Counted from the stretch's first letter, positions 1 through 6,019 are shown. The stretch: 6,019 bases of DNA from Candidatus Latescibacterota bacterium (GCA_030621255.1 JAUXHZ010000079.1:1-6019); one strand, 5' to 3'. Numbers and translations are program-made. The notes: generated from the letters alone by a model not told the origin.

Positions 1-1
1 A

Positions 2-802
2 GAATATTCGATCAGAGAGATGGAACCCTTTTCTCTGAGGAGAGAGCAAGAAGAGGCCTTCCTTAATGACAGTGTAAAACGCCTCGAATCAGTTGTCTCT
101 CTGCATTTTCACATTAACCGCGCTTTTTCCATTCTAATATCGCCGGGTATAGATAGAATCTTTGGAGAAGGGCCGGTTCTAAGAGAAAATATAGAAAAAA
201 GTATATTTGCTGAATCACATGAAGGTCTTTTTTCAACATTAGAAATTTCAATGCACGCCGGCAGGCTGAATAATACTGTTTATCCAACCTCGGGATTCAA
301 ATTAAATCTTTCCCGTAAAGATTGGGGATTATTCAATAAAAACCCAAGTATAACCACCAAACAGTACTATTTCCGGGGTAGTTTTTTCTTCAGAATCAAA
401 AAACCTATTTTTCTTATCCATACACAAAGTGTGATTTCCAATAGTGGATTACCCCTTATTTTACTGGAACATCTAGGCGGTGAAACTTCGATAAGGGGAT
501 ATGAATACGGAGTGTTTAGAGGTGACAACAGTTTTCTCTCGATATGTGAAATCAGGCTTCCCTTAAACTTTACCGATATTTCAGATGCAGGGAACACCTT
601 TCTACCTTTGGACTTTAATCTATTCCTTGATACGGGTATGTGCTGGAATAAAGATATCCCTATATCGAAAGAACTGCTGCATAGCGGCTTCGGCTGCAGC
701 ATGAATATTATATCACCCGACAGAGGCATTTTGAGAATAGGCTGTATGTGGAACAGGAAAACCACCGGCAAGTTTTACCTTGATATTGGAAGGAATTTAT
801 AA
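2..802 (+). CDS. Omp85-family outer-membrane beta-barrel protein, C-terminal part (5' end outside the window)
   Basis: The reading frame is open to the left edge (266 codons visible, stop TAA at 800-802), so this is the C-terminal part of a longer protein. The Met codon at 20 has no usable ribosome site and sits inside the frame, so it is unlikely to be the start. The diagnostic block is GGETSIRGYEYG at about nt 476-511. Its I-R-G-Y (nt 491-502) matches the conserved (V/I)RG(F/Y) motif in loop 6 of Omp85 barrels, and it is followed by the usual G-D and E-I-R-L-P-L strand. Upstream, NNTVYPTSGFKLNLS fits the typical '..P.sG..' strand of the surface-antigen D15 domain. Alternating hydrophobic strands run to the end, FYLDIGRNL, which resembles a C-terminal beta-signal but ends in Leu rather than the more usual Phe or Trp. 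Omp85 proteins insert or translocate proteins at the outer membrane (BamA, TamA) or export a fused patatin domain. The N-terminal half is missing, so I cannot tell which type this is. Confidence 0.85.
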   Translation, partial: EYSIREMEPFSLRREQEEAFLNDSVKRLESVVSLHFHINRAFSILISPGIDRIFGEGPVLRENIEKSIFAESHEGLFSTLEISMHAGRLNNTVYPTSGFKLNLSRKDWGLFNKNPSITTKQYYFRGSFFFRIKKPIFLIHTQSVISNSGLPLILLEHLGGETSIRGYEYGVFRGDNSFLSICEIRLPLNFTDISDAGNTFLPLDFNLFLDTGMCWNKDIPISKELLHSGFGCSMNIISPDRGILRIGCMWNRKTTGKFYLDIGRNL

Positions 803-835
803 AAGATTACCATAGTATCTACACAGCTTTCAAAA

Positions 836-840
836 GGGAG
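836..840 (+). promoter_or_regulatory. Ribosome binding site of the small membrane protein gene
   Basis: GGGAG lies 11 nt before the ATG at 852, at the long end of normal spacing. It is the only purine-rich Shine-Dalgarno candidate in the 49-nt gap and supports the start at 852. Confidence 0.6.
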
Positions 841-851
841 ATCCAAAAAAT

Positions 852-1154
852 ATGGACCTTAACACAAAGGAAAATAAAGGTTTTTCAGTACATATCTTCT
901 GGAGTGTTATATTTACAATCCTAGGGATAACTGAACTCGTAAAAAGATATGAAATAGTTTATGGAATACCAATTTGGGCTCTTTGTTTTTTCGCGATAGC
1001 AATTTCAAATCTCTTGCGGGAACCTATTGTGCGTCAAAAAATGAATATTCCGGATGATAAATCACCTAAGGTTCTCAGAGCAGCTTCCATTCTAAACACA
1101 GCATCGATCATTTTGCTTGTTTTGTCATTTGTGATAGAATTTATCCGAAATTAA
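852..1154 (+). CDS. Small membrane protein of unknown function, three predicted helices
   Basis: I do not recognise this 100-residue protein. It has three hydrophobic segments long enough to span a membrane: about residues 11-30, 36-54 and 75-97. A polar, charged stretch lies between the second and third (LREPIVRQKMNIPDDKSPK, about residues 55-73). The N-terminus is charged (MDLNTKENK) and the C-terminus is short (FIRN). There is no cleavable signal peptide or lipobox, and I see no catalytic motif. The gene begins 49 nt after the Omp85-type gene on the same strand, and no terminator hairpin is visible between them, so co-transcription is plausible. It ends 27 nt before the stop of the convergent lnt gene. 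It is most likely an inner-membrane protein. Any functional tie to the barrel protein is only inferred from position. Coding status rests on the ribosome site, the length and the coherent helix pattern. Confidence 0.7.
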   Translation: MDLNTKENKGFSVHIFWSVIFTILGITELVKRYEIVYGIPIWALCFFAIAISNLLREPIVRQKMNIPDDKSPKVLRAASILNTASIILLVLSFVIEFIRN

Positions 1155-1181
1155 TAAAATTGACGAGGGCTTCCCTACCTG

Positions 1182-2732
1182 TCACTCAGATTTTAATCTC
1201 TTTAACACCCTGGCCGGATCAGTAATGACTGTTACCGCCAAACTTAAAATCACCAGGATAAAAAATAGAGTGTTCCCATATTTAACATAAAAAGTGCGGG
1301 CGGCAAAAGAGCCGGCGCCGCATTCTATTTTCCCTTCAATATTCAGGCCCAACCTCCCCTGGACCCGCCCTACCGGATCAACATATAATGAAACCCCGGT
1401 GTTGGCTGAGCGAAGCACTGTTACTCCATTCTCAACCGCCCTGAGAATAGCTGTTTCAGAATGCTGTAATGGACCGCTGCTGCTGCCGAACCAGCCATCA
1501 TTAGTAATGTTAACAAGATAGCTCGCGCCATCACGAACATAGTTTCTCACAAATCCGGGGAATGTTGATTCAAAACATATTAGTACTCCAAATTTTCCTG
1601 ATTGAGAATTGAAAAGAGTCCGTTTTTTGCTCGATTTAAAATTAGCTTGTCCAAAATCGACTTTTTCAAGCACTGAAAAATATTGGCTTAGAGGTATCTT
1701 CTCACCGAAGGGAAGCAGATTTACCTTGTGATATTCTGTCACGAGATTACCTGTGCTGTTAAAAAGCCCGGCGGTATTATACGATTTCCATAGACCATCA
1801 TCAAACGAATGGTCAATATAGCCTATAAGAATATCTGATTTAGAATCACGGGCTATTTCTTCAAGCCACTCTCTGTATTTTCTGGAACGGCTCAGAGCAA
1901 CCGGAGCGGAGGTTTCCGGGAATATTACCAGTTCCGCGCCCAGAGCGGAAGCTTCCTTTGTCAATGTTTCTATCTGGCGGAAAATTTTATCCTTATACTC
2001 AGGATTCCATTTAATGTCGAGCCCCACATTCGGTTGGATAACCGCAATATTCCTCTTTTCCGCCACACCGCTTCTCTCTTCGTCAAACTTTCTAATCCTG
2101 AGTACTCCATACCCGAGGTGAGATGTGATAATTATAGTAAGTAAAATGAATAAAACTATCTTCTTCCGCGCTGAACGGATAAAGAGAACCAGCGCGATAA
2201 GAAGATTTACAAGTACAATAAGAAATGAAAAACCGTATGGCCCGTATATCGAAAGGGATTGGATCGCTACCGGATACTGTGCCATCGCGCTTGATAGCGT
2301 GCCCCATGAAAAGGCTAATTCCCCATTTGAACGCGCCATTTCTATTAAAGACCATAGGGCGGGAGCGGCGATTAAAGCCCTGAGTCCGTATCTTCTTACA
2401 AGAAAAGCTAGAAATAGCCCGAATAATCCAGAAAAACAGGAAAGATAGATCACGAGAAGGGAAACTCCGGGAACCAGTACCCACCTCATCGTAACGTTGG
2501 AAGCGGGGATTACATTGGCTATCCAGTAAAGAAGTATTCCAAAGAATGCCAATCCAAAAACAAAACCGAGGACAAATCCTCTTCTCAGATAACCGCCCTC
2601 TTCCCTATTAGAGTCTTTGGCCGTGATAAAAAACCACATTAGAGGCACAAGCGCGAAAAGGGAAAAACCCCGAAAAGGATATGGAGGAAACGAAACTGCC
2701 AAAAGGATACCGGATATAATACCGGCTGACAT
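1182..2732 (-). CDS. lnt: Apolipoprotein N-acyltransferase
   Basis: Lnt transfers an acyl chain from phospholipid to the N-terminal cysteine of diacylated lipoproteins in the inner membrane, the last step of lipoprotein maturation before Lol sorting. From the start chosen here the protein has 516 residues (E. coli Lnt has 512). The N-terminal half holds about seven hydrophobic segments, starting with MSAGIISGILLAVSFPP. The nitrilase-type domain follows, and a final membrane segment (TLFFILVILSLAVTVI) sits near the C-terminus. The catalytic triad is visible: Glu273 in VIFPETSAP, Lys336 in YHKVNLLPFGEK and Cys386 in GVLICFES, matching E267, K335 and C387 of E. coli. Glu344 in FGEK matches E343, and ITNDGWFG is the conserved block after the cysteine. 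The residue after the cysteine is Phe where E. coli has Tyr388. The ATG at 2732 is preferred over an in-frame ATG at 2819: it has GGAG 7 nt upstream and begins directly at the first membrane helix, whereas the longer form adds 29 residues and lacks a good ribosome site. The gene stands alone on its strand after a gap of about 640 nt. Confidence 0.95.
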   Translation of the reverse strand: MSAGIISGILLAVSFPPYPFRGFSLFALVPLMWFFITAKDSNREEGGYLRRGFVLGFVFGLAFFGILLYWIANVIPASNVTMRWVLVPGVSLLVIYLSCFSGLFGLFLAFLVRRYGLRALIAAPALWSLIEMARSNGELAFSWGTLSSAMAQYPVAIQSLSIYGPYGFSFLIVLVNLLIALVLFIRSARKKIVLFILLTIIITSHLGYGVLRIRKFDEERSGVAEKRNIAVIQPNVGLDIKWNPEYKDKIFRQIETLTKEASALGAELVIFPETSAPVALSRSRKYREWLEEIARDSKSDILIGYIDHSFDDGLWKSYNTAGLFNSTGNLVTEYHKVNLLPFGEKIPLSQYFSVLEKVDFGQANFKSSKKRTLFNSQSGKFGVLICFESTFPGFVRNYVRDGASYLVNITNDGWFGSSSGPLQHSETAILRAVENGVTVLRSANTGVSLYVDPVGRVQGRLGLNIEGKIECGAGSFAARTFYVKYGNTLFFILVILSLAVTVITDPARVLKRLKSE

Positions 2733-2739
2733 TTCTCTT

Positions 2740-2743
2740 CTCC
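2740..2743 (-). promoter_or_regulatory. Ribosome binding site that decides the lnt start
   Basis: On the minus strand GTGGAGAAGAGAA directly precedes the ATG at 2732, giving GGAG with a 7-nt spacer. The alternative upstream ATG at 2819 has only a distant GGGG (2834-2837, about 14 nt away). Confidence 0.7.
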
Positions 2744-2794
2744 ACTTGCAGACGAAAGAACTGACACTCAAAATGCACCTCTCATTTTCGGTGG

Positions 2795-2824
2795 AGTATA
2801 ATGGAAAGATGGTCAACATAACAA
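2795..2824 (-). promoter_or_regulatory. Possible sigma70-type promoter for lnt
   Basis: Reading the minus strand, TTGTTA (2819-2824) and TATACT (2795-2800) are separated by 18 nt. They resemble -35 and -10 boxes and would start transcription near 2788, leaving a leader of about 55 nt that contains the GGAG site. This fits the shorter Lnt start, because the longer form would begin inside the promoter. The match is by eye and the -35 box is imperfect. Confidence 0.3.
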
Positions 2825-2845
2825 GGCAAAAGACCCCATAATAAA

Positions 2846-2917
2846 TTGAACCATCCTAATGCGGATTGCTGCGCGATCAAGGGGGAAAAAGCTAGCCGCA
2901 TTAGATGGATGGTTCAA
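2846..2917. repeat. 72-nt imperfect inverted repeat (19-bp arms, 3-nt bulge)
   Basis: The left arm at 2846-2864 is TTGAACCATCC followed by TAATGCGG. The right arm at 2896-2917 is CCGCATTA, then an unpaired GAT (2904-2906), then GGATGGTTCAA. All 19 pairs are Watson-Crick, and a 31-nt G-rich loop region (2865-2895) lies between the arms. As RNA it would form a long hairpin in either direction. It has no strong U-run on either side. On the minus strand it is followed only by TTTATTATGGGG, so it is at best a weak terminator for the regulator transcript. It lies just upstream of the lnt promoter candidate. It could also be a small palindromic mobile repeat, but I see no target-site duplication and no second full copy in the window. 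Confidence 0.8.
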
Positions 2918-3141
2918 ATGTCGAAACACTGCTTTGAAAAAGACCTCAGATTAAATATCCTTTTAACAATCTGTACACAATATTCAATACACAAACCATG
3001 CCATGTAAGAATATATGGAATAACATTTTTTAACGGTCTTTACGGCTATAGTAACTCTATATATTTCATCAAGTTGCCGGGCTACTATTTGAAATATATT
3101 TGATTGTTTTGCTCGGCTGATTTTCCGATGAGAAAATGCAA

Positions 3142-3160
3142 GTGTTGACCAAGTTTACAC
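3142..3160. promoter_or_regulatory. Dyad operator candidate, GTGTTGAC facing GTGTAAAC
   Basis: GTGTTGAC on the plus strand (3142-3149) faces GTGTAAAC on the minus strand (3153-3160) across a 3-nt spacer. The flanking bases also match, so the outer arms are AGTGT and ACACT. The same half-site, GTGTWRAC, recurs at 3240-3249 and 3323-3330. The binding protein is unknown. The regulator encoded next door carries a Fis-type helix-turn-helix and is a natural candidate, but this is inference. Confidence 0.4.
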
Positions 3161-3239
3161 TCAAGAATCGTAAATTCTAGTAACTATCCTAAAATAGCCA
3201 TCTTAAAAGATCCAGGTCACATGCAAACAGATTGTACAG

Positions 3240-3249
3240 GTGTTAACAC
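3240..3249. promoter_or_regulatory. Perfect 10-bp palindrome GTGTTAACAC, operator candidate
   Basis: This is a perfect palindrome made of two overlapping GTGTTAAC half-sites, one per strand. It lies about 90 nt from the dyad at 3142-3160, on the side where an enhancer would sit for transcription toward lnt. Confidence 0.35.
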
Positions 3250-3370
3250 TTCCGACTGCTAAACAGAAATACGGCCTGATCGGGAAAGATTACTCCCAAA
3301 CAATATCCCCCGTAATGGATCCGTTTACACAACTAACTTGAATAATGAGAGTATGTTATCAAAATAGATG

Positions 3371-5914
3371 CTATCTGATTATTTCTTCAAGCCCAACCCT
3401 TTTCAGATCTTTATAGAGTGTGCTTCTGGAAATGCAGAGCCACCTTGCAACCGCAGCTTTGTTACCATTACAACGTTTTAGGAGCTTCAACAGCATTATC
3501 CTTTTTTCGGAATCTCTGCCATTGCCGTTTATAGTTTGTAAAGGTGATGTTTTTGAATATTCCGACCCTTTCACTCTCTCTGGAAGCATGTCGACAGTTA
3601 TAATTCCACTTCCGGATATATGCCCGACACGTTTAATAACAGCGAGAAATTCTCTAATATTACCCGGCCACGGGTACCGCTGAACACATCTCAGGGCTTC
3701 CCTCTCAATTCTAATTTTTCGATTTTTCTTATATCCATTCCTGGACAGGCAGAAAGTCAACAATGGGATGATATCCTCTTTTCTATCCCTTAGCGGAGCC
3801 AGGTGAATTCTCTCCTCACTAATACGGTAGTAAAAATCTTCCCGCATAGAACTATTTTCAATATCATCTTCAAGAATCCTATTTGTGGCTGATATAAATC
3901 TTACATCTATATCCCTTTCAATATTGTCTCCCACCCGCCGTATCTTTTTTTCCTGAAGAACCCGGAGCAGCTTAGCCTGCTGAATATCTGTAAGTTCGCC
4001 TATTTCATCAAGAAAGATAGACCCGCCTGAAGCTTCTTCAAAAAGTCCTCGGCGATCGGAAAGAGCACCGGTAAAAGATCCCTTCTTATGGCCAAAAAAC
4101 TCACTTTCAAAAAGCCGGTCGGGAACAGCGGAACAGTTGACAGTTATAATTTTTTTCTGCGCCCTATCGCTCAAGTTATGAATTAACCGTGCTATAAGCT
4201 CTTTCCCTGTTCCTGTCTCCCCCGTAATCAATGCCGGGACGGAAAAGGAAGCTGCAAACCTGGCCTTTTCATACACATCAAACATAGATTTGGAAATAGA
4301 AATCAATTTATCGTAAGCAATGAATTCAGGATCGAACTGCAGTTCAACTAAAGAGCTTCCTTTGCAAATCTTGTTTCGCCTACCCGGCAATTTGCTTCTA
4401 ATTTTAATAACTCCTTCAAGAAGCTTATCTGTTCTCTTTTTGAATAAATCTGTCTGGACACCGCATGAAAGATGCTCGACTTCAATCAAAAGCCGCCACA
4501 CCTTTTCGATTTTTTCCCTTTCTTTTCCCTTAACATCTATTCTCCCGCCAATTACACCATCGGAATATTCAAAAAGGATTTCGGAATATCTTATTTGTGT
4601 TTGAGCCAGCGCAAAATAGTATCCCGTCGCTCTGAGTATTTCTATCGACCTTTCGAAATATTTTTCAGCTTCTTTATTATCTCCGGAACCAAAGAAGGAT
4701 AATCCCATACCTCTATAGATAAGTCCCTCTTCCATTCTTGCTTTCAACACTATGGCCAATTTTAGAGCCTTCTTAAAATGAGCGGCGGATTCTTTATAAT
4801 CACTCATGGACAGATAGAGTTCACCTAAAGAGATGTACTGTTCCAGTTCAATATCTCCTCCGGGGAAGGCCTTAGAAGCTATATTCAAAGCTTCCCTGAA
4901 ACATGATTCCGCTTTTGAATAATTATCGCTTTCCAAATATATCCGTCCAAAACCCCCAAGCACCAACGCCTTTTCTCTCAGGAAATCTTTTGAATCCGCG
5001 ATTGCCCGCGATTTCTCATAAAGTTTCAAAGCTGAAGTAAAATTCCCCCGGTATCTTTCATTATTGCCCAGGGCAAGAAGAGCGCGGCATTCTCCAATCT
5101 TCCATTCACATTCGGCAAAGCCTGAAACAGCTTCCTTGATATCGCTTTCAGCATCGTCAAATCTCCCGAGGTGATACTGCACAATCCCCTTGTTCAACAA
5201 TGCTGCCGACTGGCCATATATATTTTCTTTTTCCCTGTATATATTTATAGCACGCTTGAAATAATCACCCGCGTTCTTTAAATATCCCATTCGCATCGAC
5301 AGCAGTCCCAAAGTCGCTAGAACAGAGCCGCGCGCCTTATCGTCCGAAATGTGTGTGGCCAGGCCAAGCGCGGTCTCTAATTGATTACGGGCCTTGTCCA
5401 CACATCCAAGACGCATGAGACAAACCCCTCTCGTCATAAGCCTGTTAAGAATAAAGCGGGGCCGGACTGATCCGTCTTCCAGATCAGGAAGAGTGTCAAT
5501 ATATTCGATAGCTTTGACGTAATTACCTTTTCTTCTAAGGATATCCGCCCTGACTATGTATATTTCCTGCCGAAAATCATCCTCGACACCTATGTCGGCT
5601 TCATTCAAAAGGGTTTCCAACCTGACGAGACTGCTCTCACTTTCATTGAAACGGGACATATAATAAGCGCTCTTCGCTGATGAAACAAATACACGGCAGG
5701 CAATTTCATGCCCTACAGCCGCGAACCCTACAAGCCCGAGAGCGTTTCTGGAATCGAGATACGCCTGTTTATAATTTCCGCGTGCCCAGTTTTCCGTAAC
5801 TGAATCAAGCAAGTCATTTATAGTTGTTTGTATATTCAACATTGGCTTAGACCACACATTAGTGGAAATAGATTCCAAACATCGAATAGAAAGCAAATCT
5901 GAATTTATAAGCAA
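3371..5914 (-). CDS. TPR-repeat sigma54-dependent transcriptional activator (AAA+ / Fis-type HTH)
   Basis: This 847-residue protein is a bacterial enhancer-binding protein that would use ATP hydrolysis to remodel sigma54-RNA polymerase. Residues from about 30 to 450 form roughly ten TPR repeats (for example GIVQYHLGRFDDAESDIKEA), followed by a linker to about 530. The AAA+ domain shows Walker A GETGTGKE (565-572, Lys571), the sigma54-contact loop as GSFTGA (612-617, usual form GAFTGA), Walker B SIFLDE (632-637), sensor I RFISATN (672-678), Arg691 and Arg697 at the arginine-finger positions of PspF, and sensor II WPGNIRE (749-755). The C-terminus (about 806-845) is a Fis-type helix-turn-helix with GNKAAVARWL and ISRSTLYKDL. 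There is no receiver, GAF, PAS or membrane segment, so control is probably through a TPR-bound partner. The start used is a TTG at 5914 with AGGTG 5 nt upstream. The ATG at 5842 (Met25) has no clear ribosome site but begins right at the first TPR helix, so the start is uncertain. The target genes are unknown. Confidence 0.93.
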   Translation of the reverse strand: MLINSDLLSIRCLESISTNVWSKPMLNIQTTINDLLDSVTENWARGNYKQAYLDSRNALGLVGFAAVGHEIACRVFVSSAKSAYYMSRFNESESSLVRLETLLNEADIGVEDDFRQEIYIVRADILRRKGNYVKAIEYIDTLPDLEDGSVRPRFILNRLMTRGVCLMRLGCVDKARNQLETALGLATHISDDKARGSVLATLGLLSMRMGYLKNAGDYFKRAINIYREKENIYGQSAALLNKGIVQYHLGRFDDAESDIKEAVSGFAECEWKIGECRALLALGNNERYRGNFTSALKLYEKSRAIADSKDFLREKALVLGGFGRIYLESDNYSKAESCFREALNIASKAFPGGDIELEQYISLGELYLSMSDYKESAAHFKKALKLAIVLKARMEEGLIYRGMGLSFFGSGDNKEAEKYFERSIEILRATGYYFALAQTQIRYSEILFEYSDGVIGGRIDVKGKEREKIEKVWRLLIEVEHLSCGVQTDLFKKRTDKLLEGVIKIRSKLPGRRNKICKGSSLVELQFDPEFIAYDKLISISKSMFDVYEKARFAASFSVPALITGETGTGKELIARLIHNLSDRAQKKIITVNCSAVPDRLFESEFFGHKKGSFTGALSDRRGLFEEASGGSIFLDEIGELTDIQQAKLLRVLQEKKIRRVGDNIERDIDVRFISATNRILEDDIENSSMREDFYYRISEERIHLAPLRDRKEDIIPLLTFCLSRNGYKKNRKIRIEREALRCVQRYPWPGNIREFLAVIKRVGHISGSGIITVDMLPERVKGSEYSKTSPLQTINGNGRDSEKRIMLLKLLKRCNGNKAAVARWLCISRSTLYKDLKRVGLEEIIR

Positions 5915-5919
5915 GAATA

Positions 5920-5924
5920 CACCT
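5920..5924 (-). promoter_or_regulatory. Possible ribosome binding site for the TTG start of the regulator
   Basis: On the minus strand AGGTG lies 5 nt before the TTG at 5914. This matches the 3' part of AGGAGGTG at its usual distance. The competing ATG at 5842 is preceded by GTCTAAGCCA, which has no recognisable site. Confidence 0.4.
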
Positions 5925-6019
5925 GCGGGATATGCTGTTTATTTTTTCCCCATTAATTGAACCCGGAACATCATCCGTACTCTCATAACCGGAAGAACTC
6001 TGCTGAGTACCGCCAGTTT

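Larger units (their letters stand above)
2733..3370. other. Gene-free intergenic region with regulatory-looking structure
   Basis: About 640 nt separate the regulator stop from the lnt start, and I see no convincing gene here. An open frame of 85 codons on the plus strand (2846-3103) starts inside the inverted repeat, lacks a Shine-Dalgarno site and reads as unstructured, Cys- and Tyr-rich sequence, so I treat it as chance. The region is AT-rich. It contains the lnt promoter candidate, an inverted repeat at 2846-2917, and a cluster of GTGTWRAC half-sites between 3142 and 3330 beside a sigma54-like element. No clean intrinsic terminator is visible after the regulator stop at 3371. Confidence 0.6.

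Noticed and set aside
20..22. ATG at 20 as the true start of the Omp85-type protein
   Set aside because: The frame continues upstream to the window edge, no Shine-Dalgarno site is suitably placed, and a 260-residue protein would lack most of an Omp85 barrel and all POTRA domains.
367..771. Minus-strand open frame of 134 codons opposite the Omp85 gene
   Set aside because: It is a shadow of the barrel coding frame, whose RGY loop motif is clear on the plus strand.
1155..1181. Bidirectional terminator between the convergent genes
   Set aside because: Only a 4-bp AGGG-CTT-CCCT stem is present, without a U-run, which is too weak to call.
2125..2448. Plus-strand open frame opposite lnt (also similar frames at 1294-1521, 2092-2484 and 2617-2841)
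   Set aside because: These are other-frame readings of the well-supported lnt gene and have no protein-like features of their own.
2846..2917. Integron attC site
   Set aside because: The bulged palindrome resembles attC in shape, but the ends (TTGAACC and GGTTCAA) do not fit RYYYAAC and GTTRRRY, and there is no integrase or cassette array.
2907..2925. tRNA T-arm (GGTTCAAAT resembles the T loop)
   Set aside because: The bases flanking GGTTCAAAT do not form the 5-bp T stem, and no acceptor, D or anticodon arm can be built around it.
2846..3103. Open frame of 85 codons on the plus strand in the gap upstream of lnt
   Set aside because: It begins inside the inverted repeat, has no ribosome site, overlaps no conserved motif and has an odd composition. 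A chance frame is more likely.
3358..3382. Terminator hairpin at the regulator stop (ATAG-ATG-CTAT)
   Set aside because: A 4-bp AT-rich stem is not stable enough to be a credible terminator.
4320..4702. Plus-strand open frames opposite the regulator (also at 3420-3683)
   Set aside because: They overlap the confident TPR/AAA+ coding sequence and read as Ser/Phe/Ile-rich shadow sequence.

Overview
The window comes from a diderm (Gram-negative type) bacterium. It holds the end of an Omp85-family outer-membrane barrel protein and a complete apolipoprotein N-acyltransferase (Lnt), both of which serve the envelope of two-membrane cells. Base composition is moderate to AT-rich and Shine-Dalgarno motifs are recognisable. 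Nothing allows a firm taxonomic assignment. TPR-linked sigma54 activators without a receiver domain are, to my knowledge, common in deltaproteobacterial and FCB-type lineages, but that is only a hint.

Layout: on the plus strand, the 3' part of an Omp85 barrel gene (from before the window to 802) is followed after 49 nt by a small three-helix membrane protein of unknown function (852-1154). These two may be co-transcribed. Convergent to them, with only 27 nt between the stops, is lnt on the minus strand (2732 down to 1182). Upstream of lnt is a gene-free stretch of about 640 nt (2733-3370). Beyond it, also on the minus strand, is a large regulator (5914 down to 3371): about ten TPR repeats, a sigma54-type AAA+ domain and a Fis-type helix-turn-helix. 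The last 105 nt hold only its upstream region and possibly the tail of another minus-strand gene.

Function: the barrel protein and Lnt belong to outer-membrane assembly and lipoprotein maturation. The regulator is a sigma54-dependent activator that probably senses a partner protein through its TPR array. What it controls is unknown.

The most interesting part is the gap between the regulator and lnt. It contains a 19-bp inverted repeat with a 3-nt bulge (2846-2917). It also contains a cluster of GTGTWRAC half-sites (3142-3160, 3240-3249, 3323-3330) beside a sigma54-like -24/-12 element that is one base too short (3137-3152). This looks like a regulatory region, possibly a target of the neighbouring activator, but that is inference. 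I see no CRISPR array, RNA gene, insertion sequence or clearly undescribed multi-gene system.
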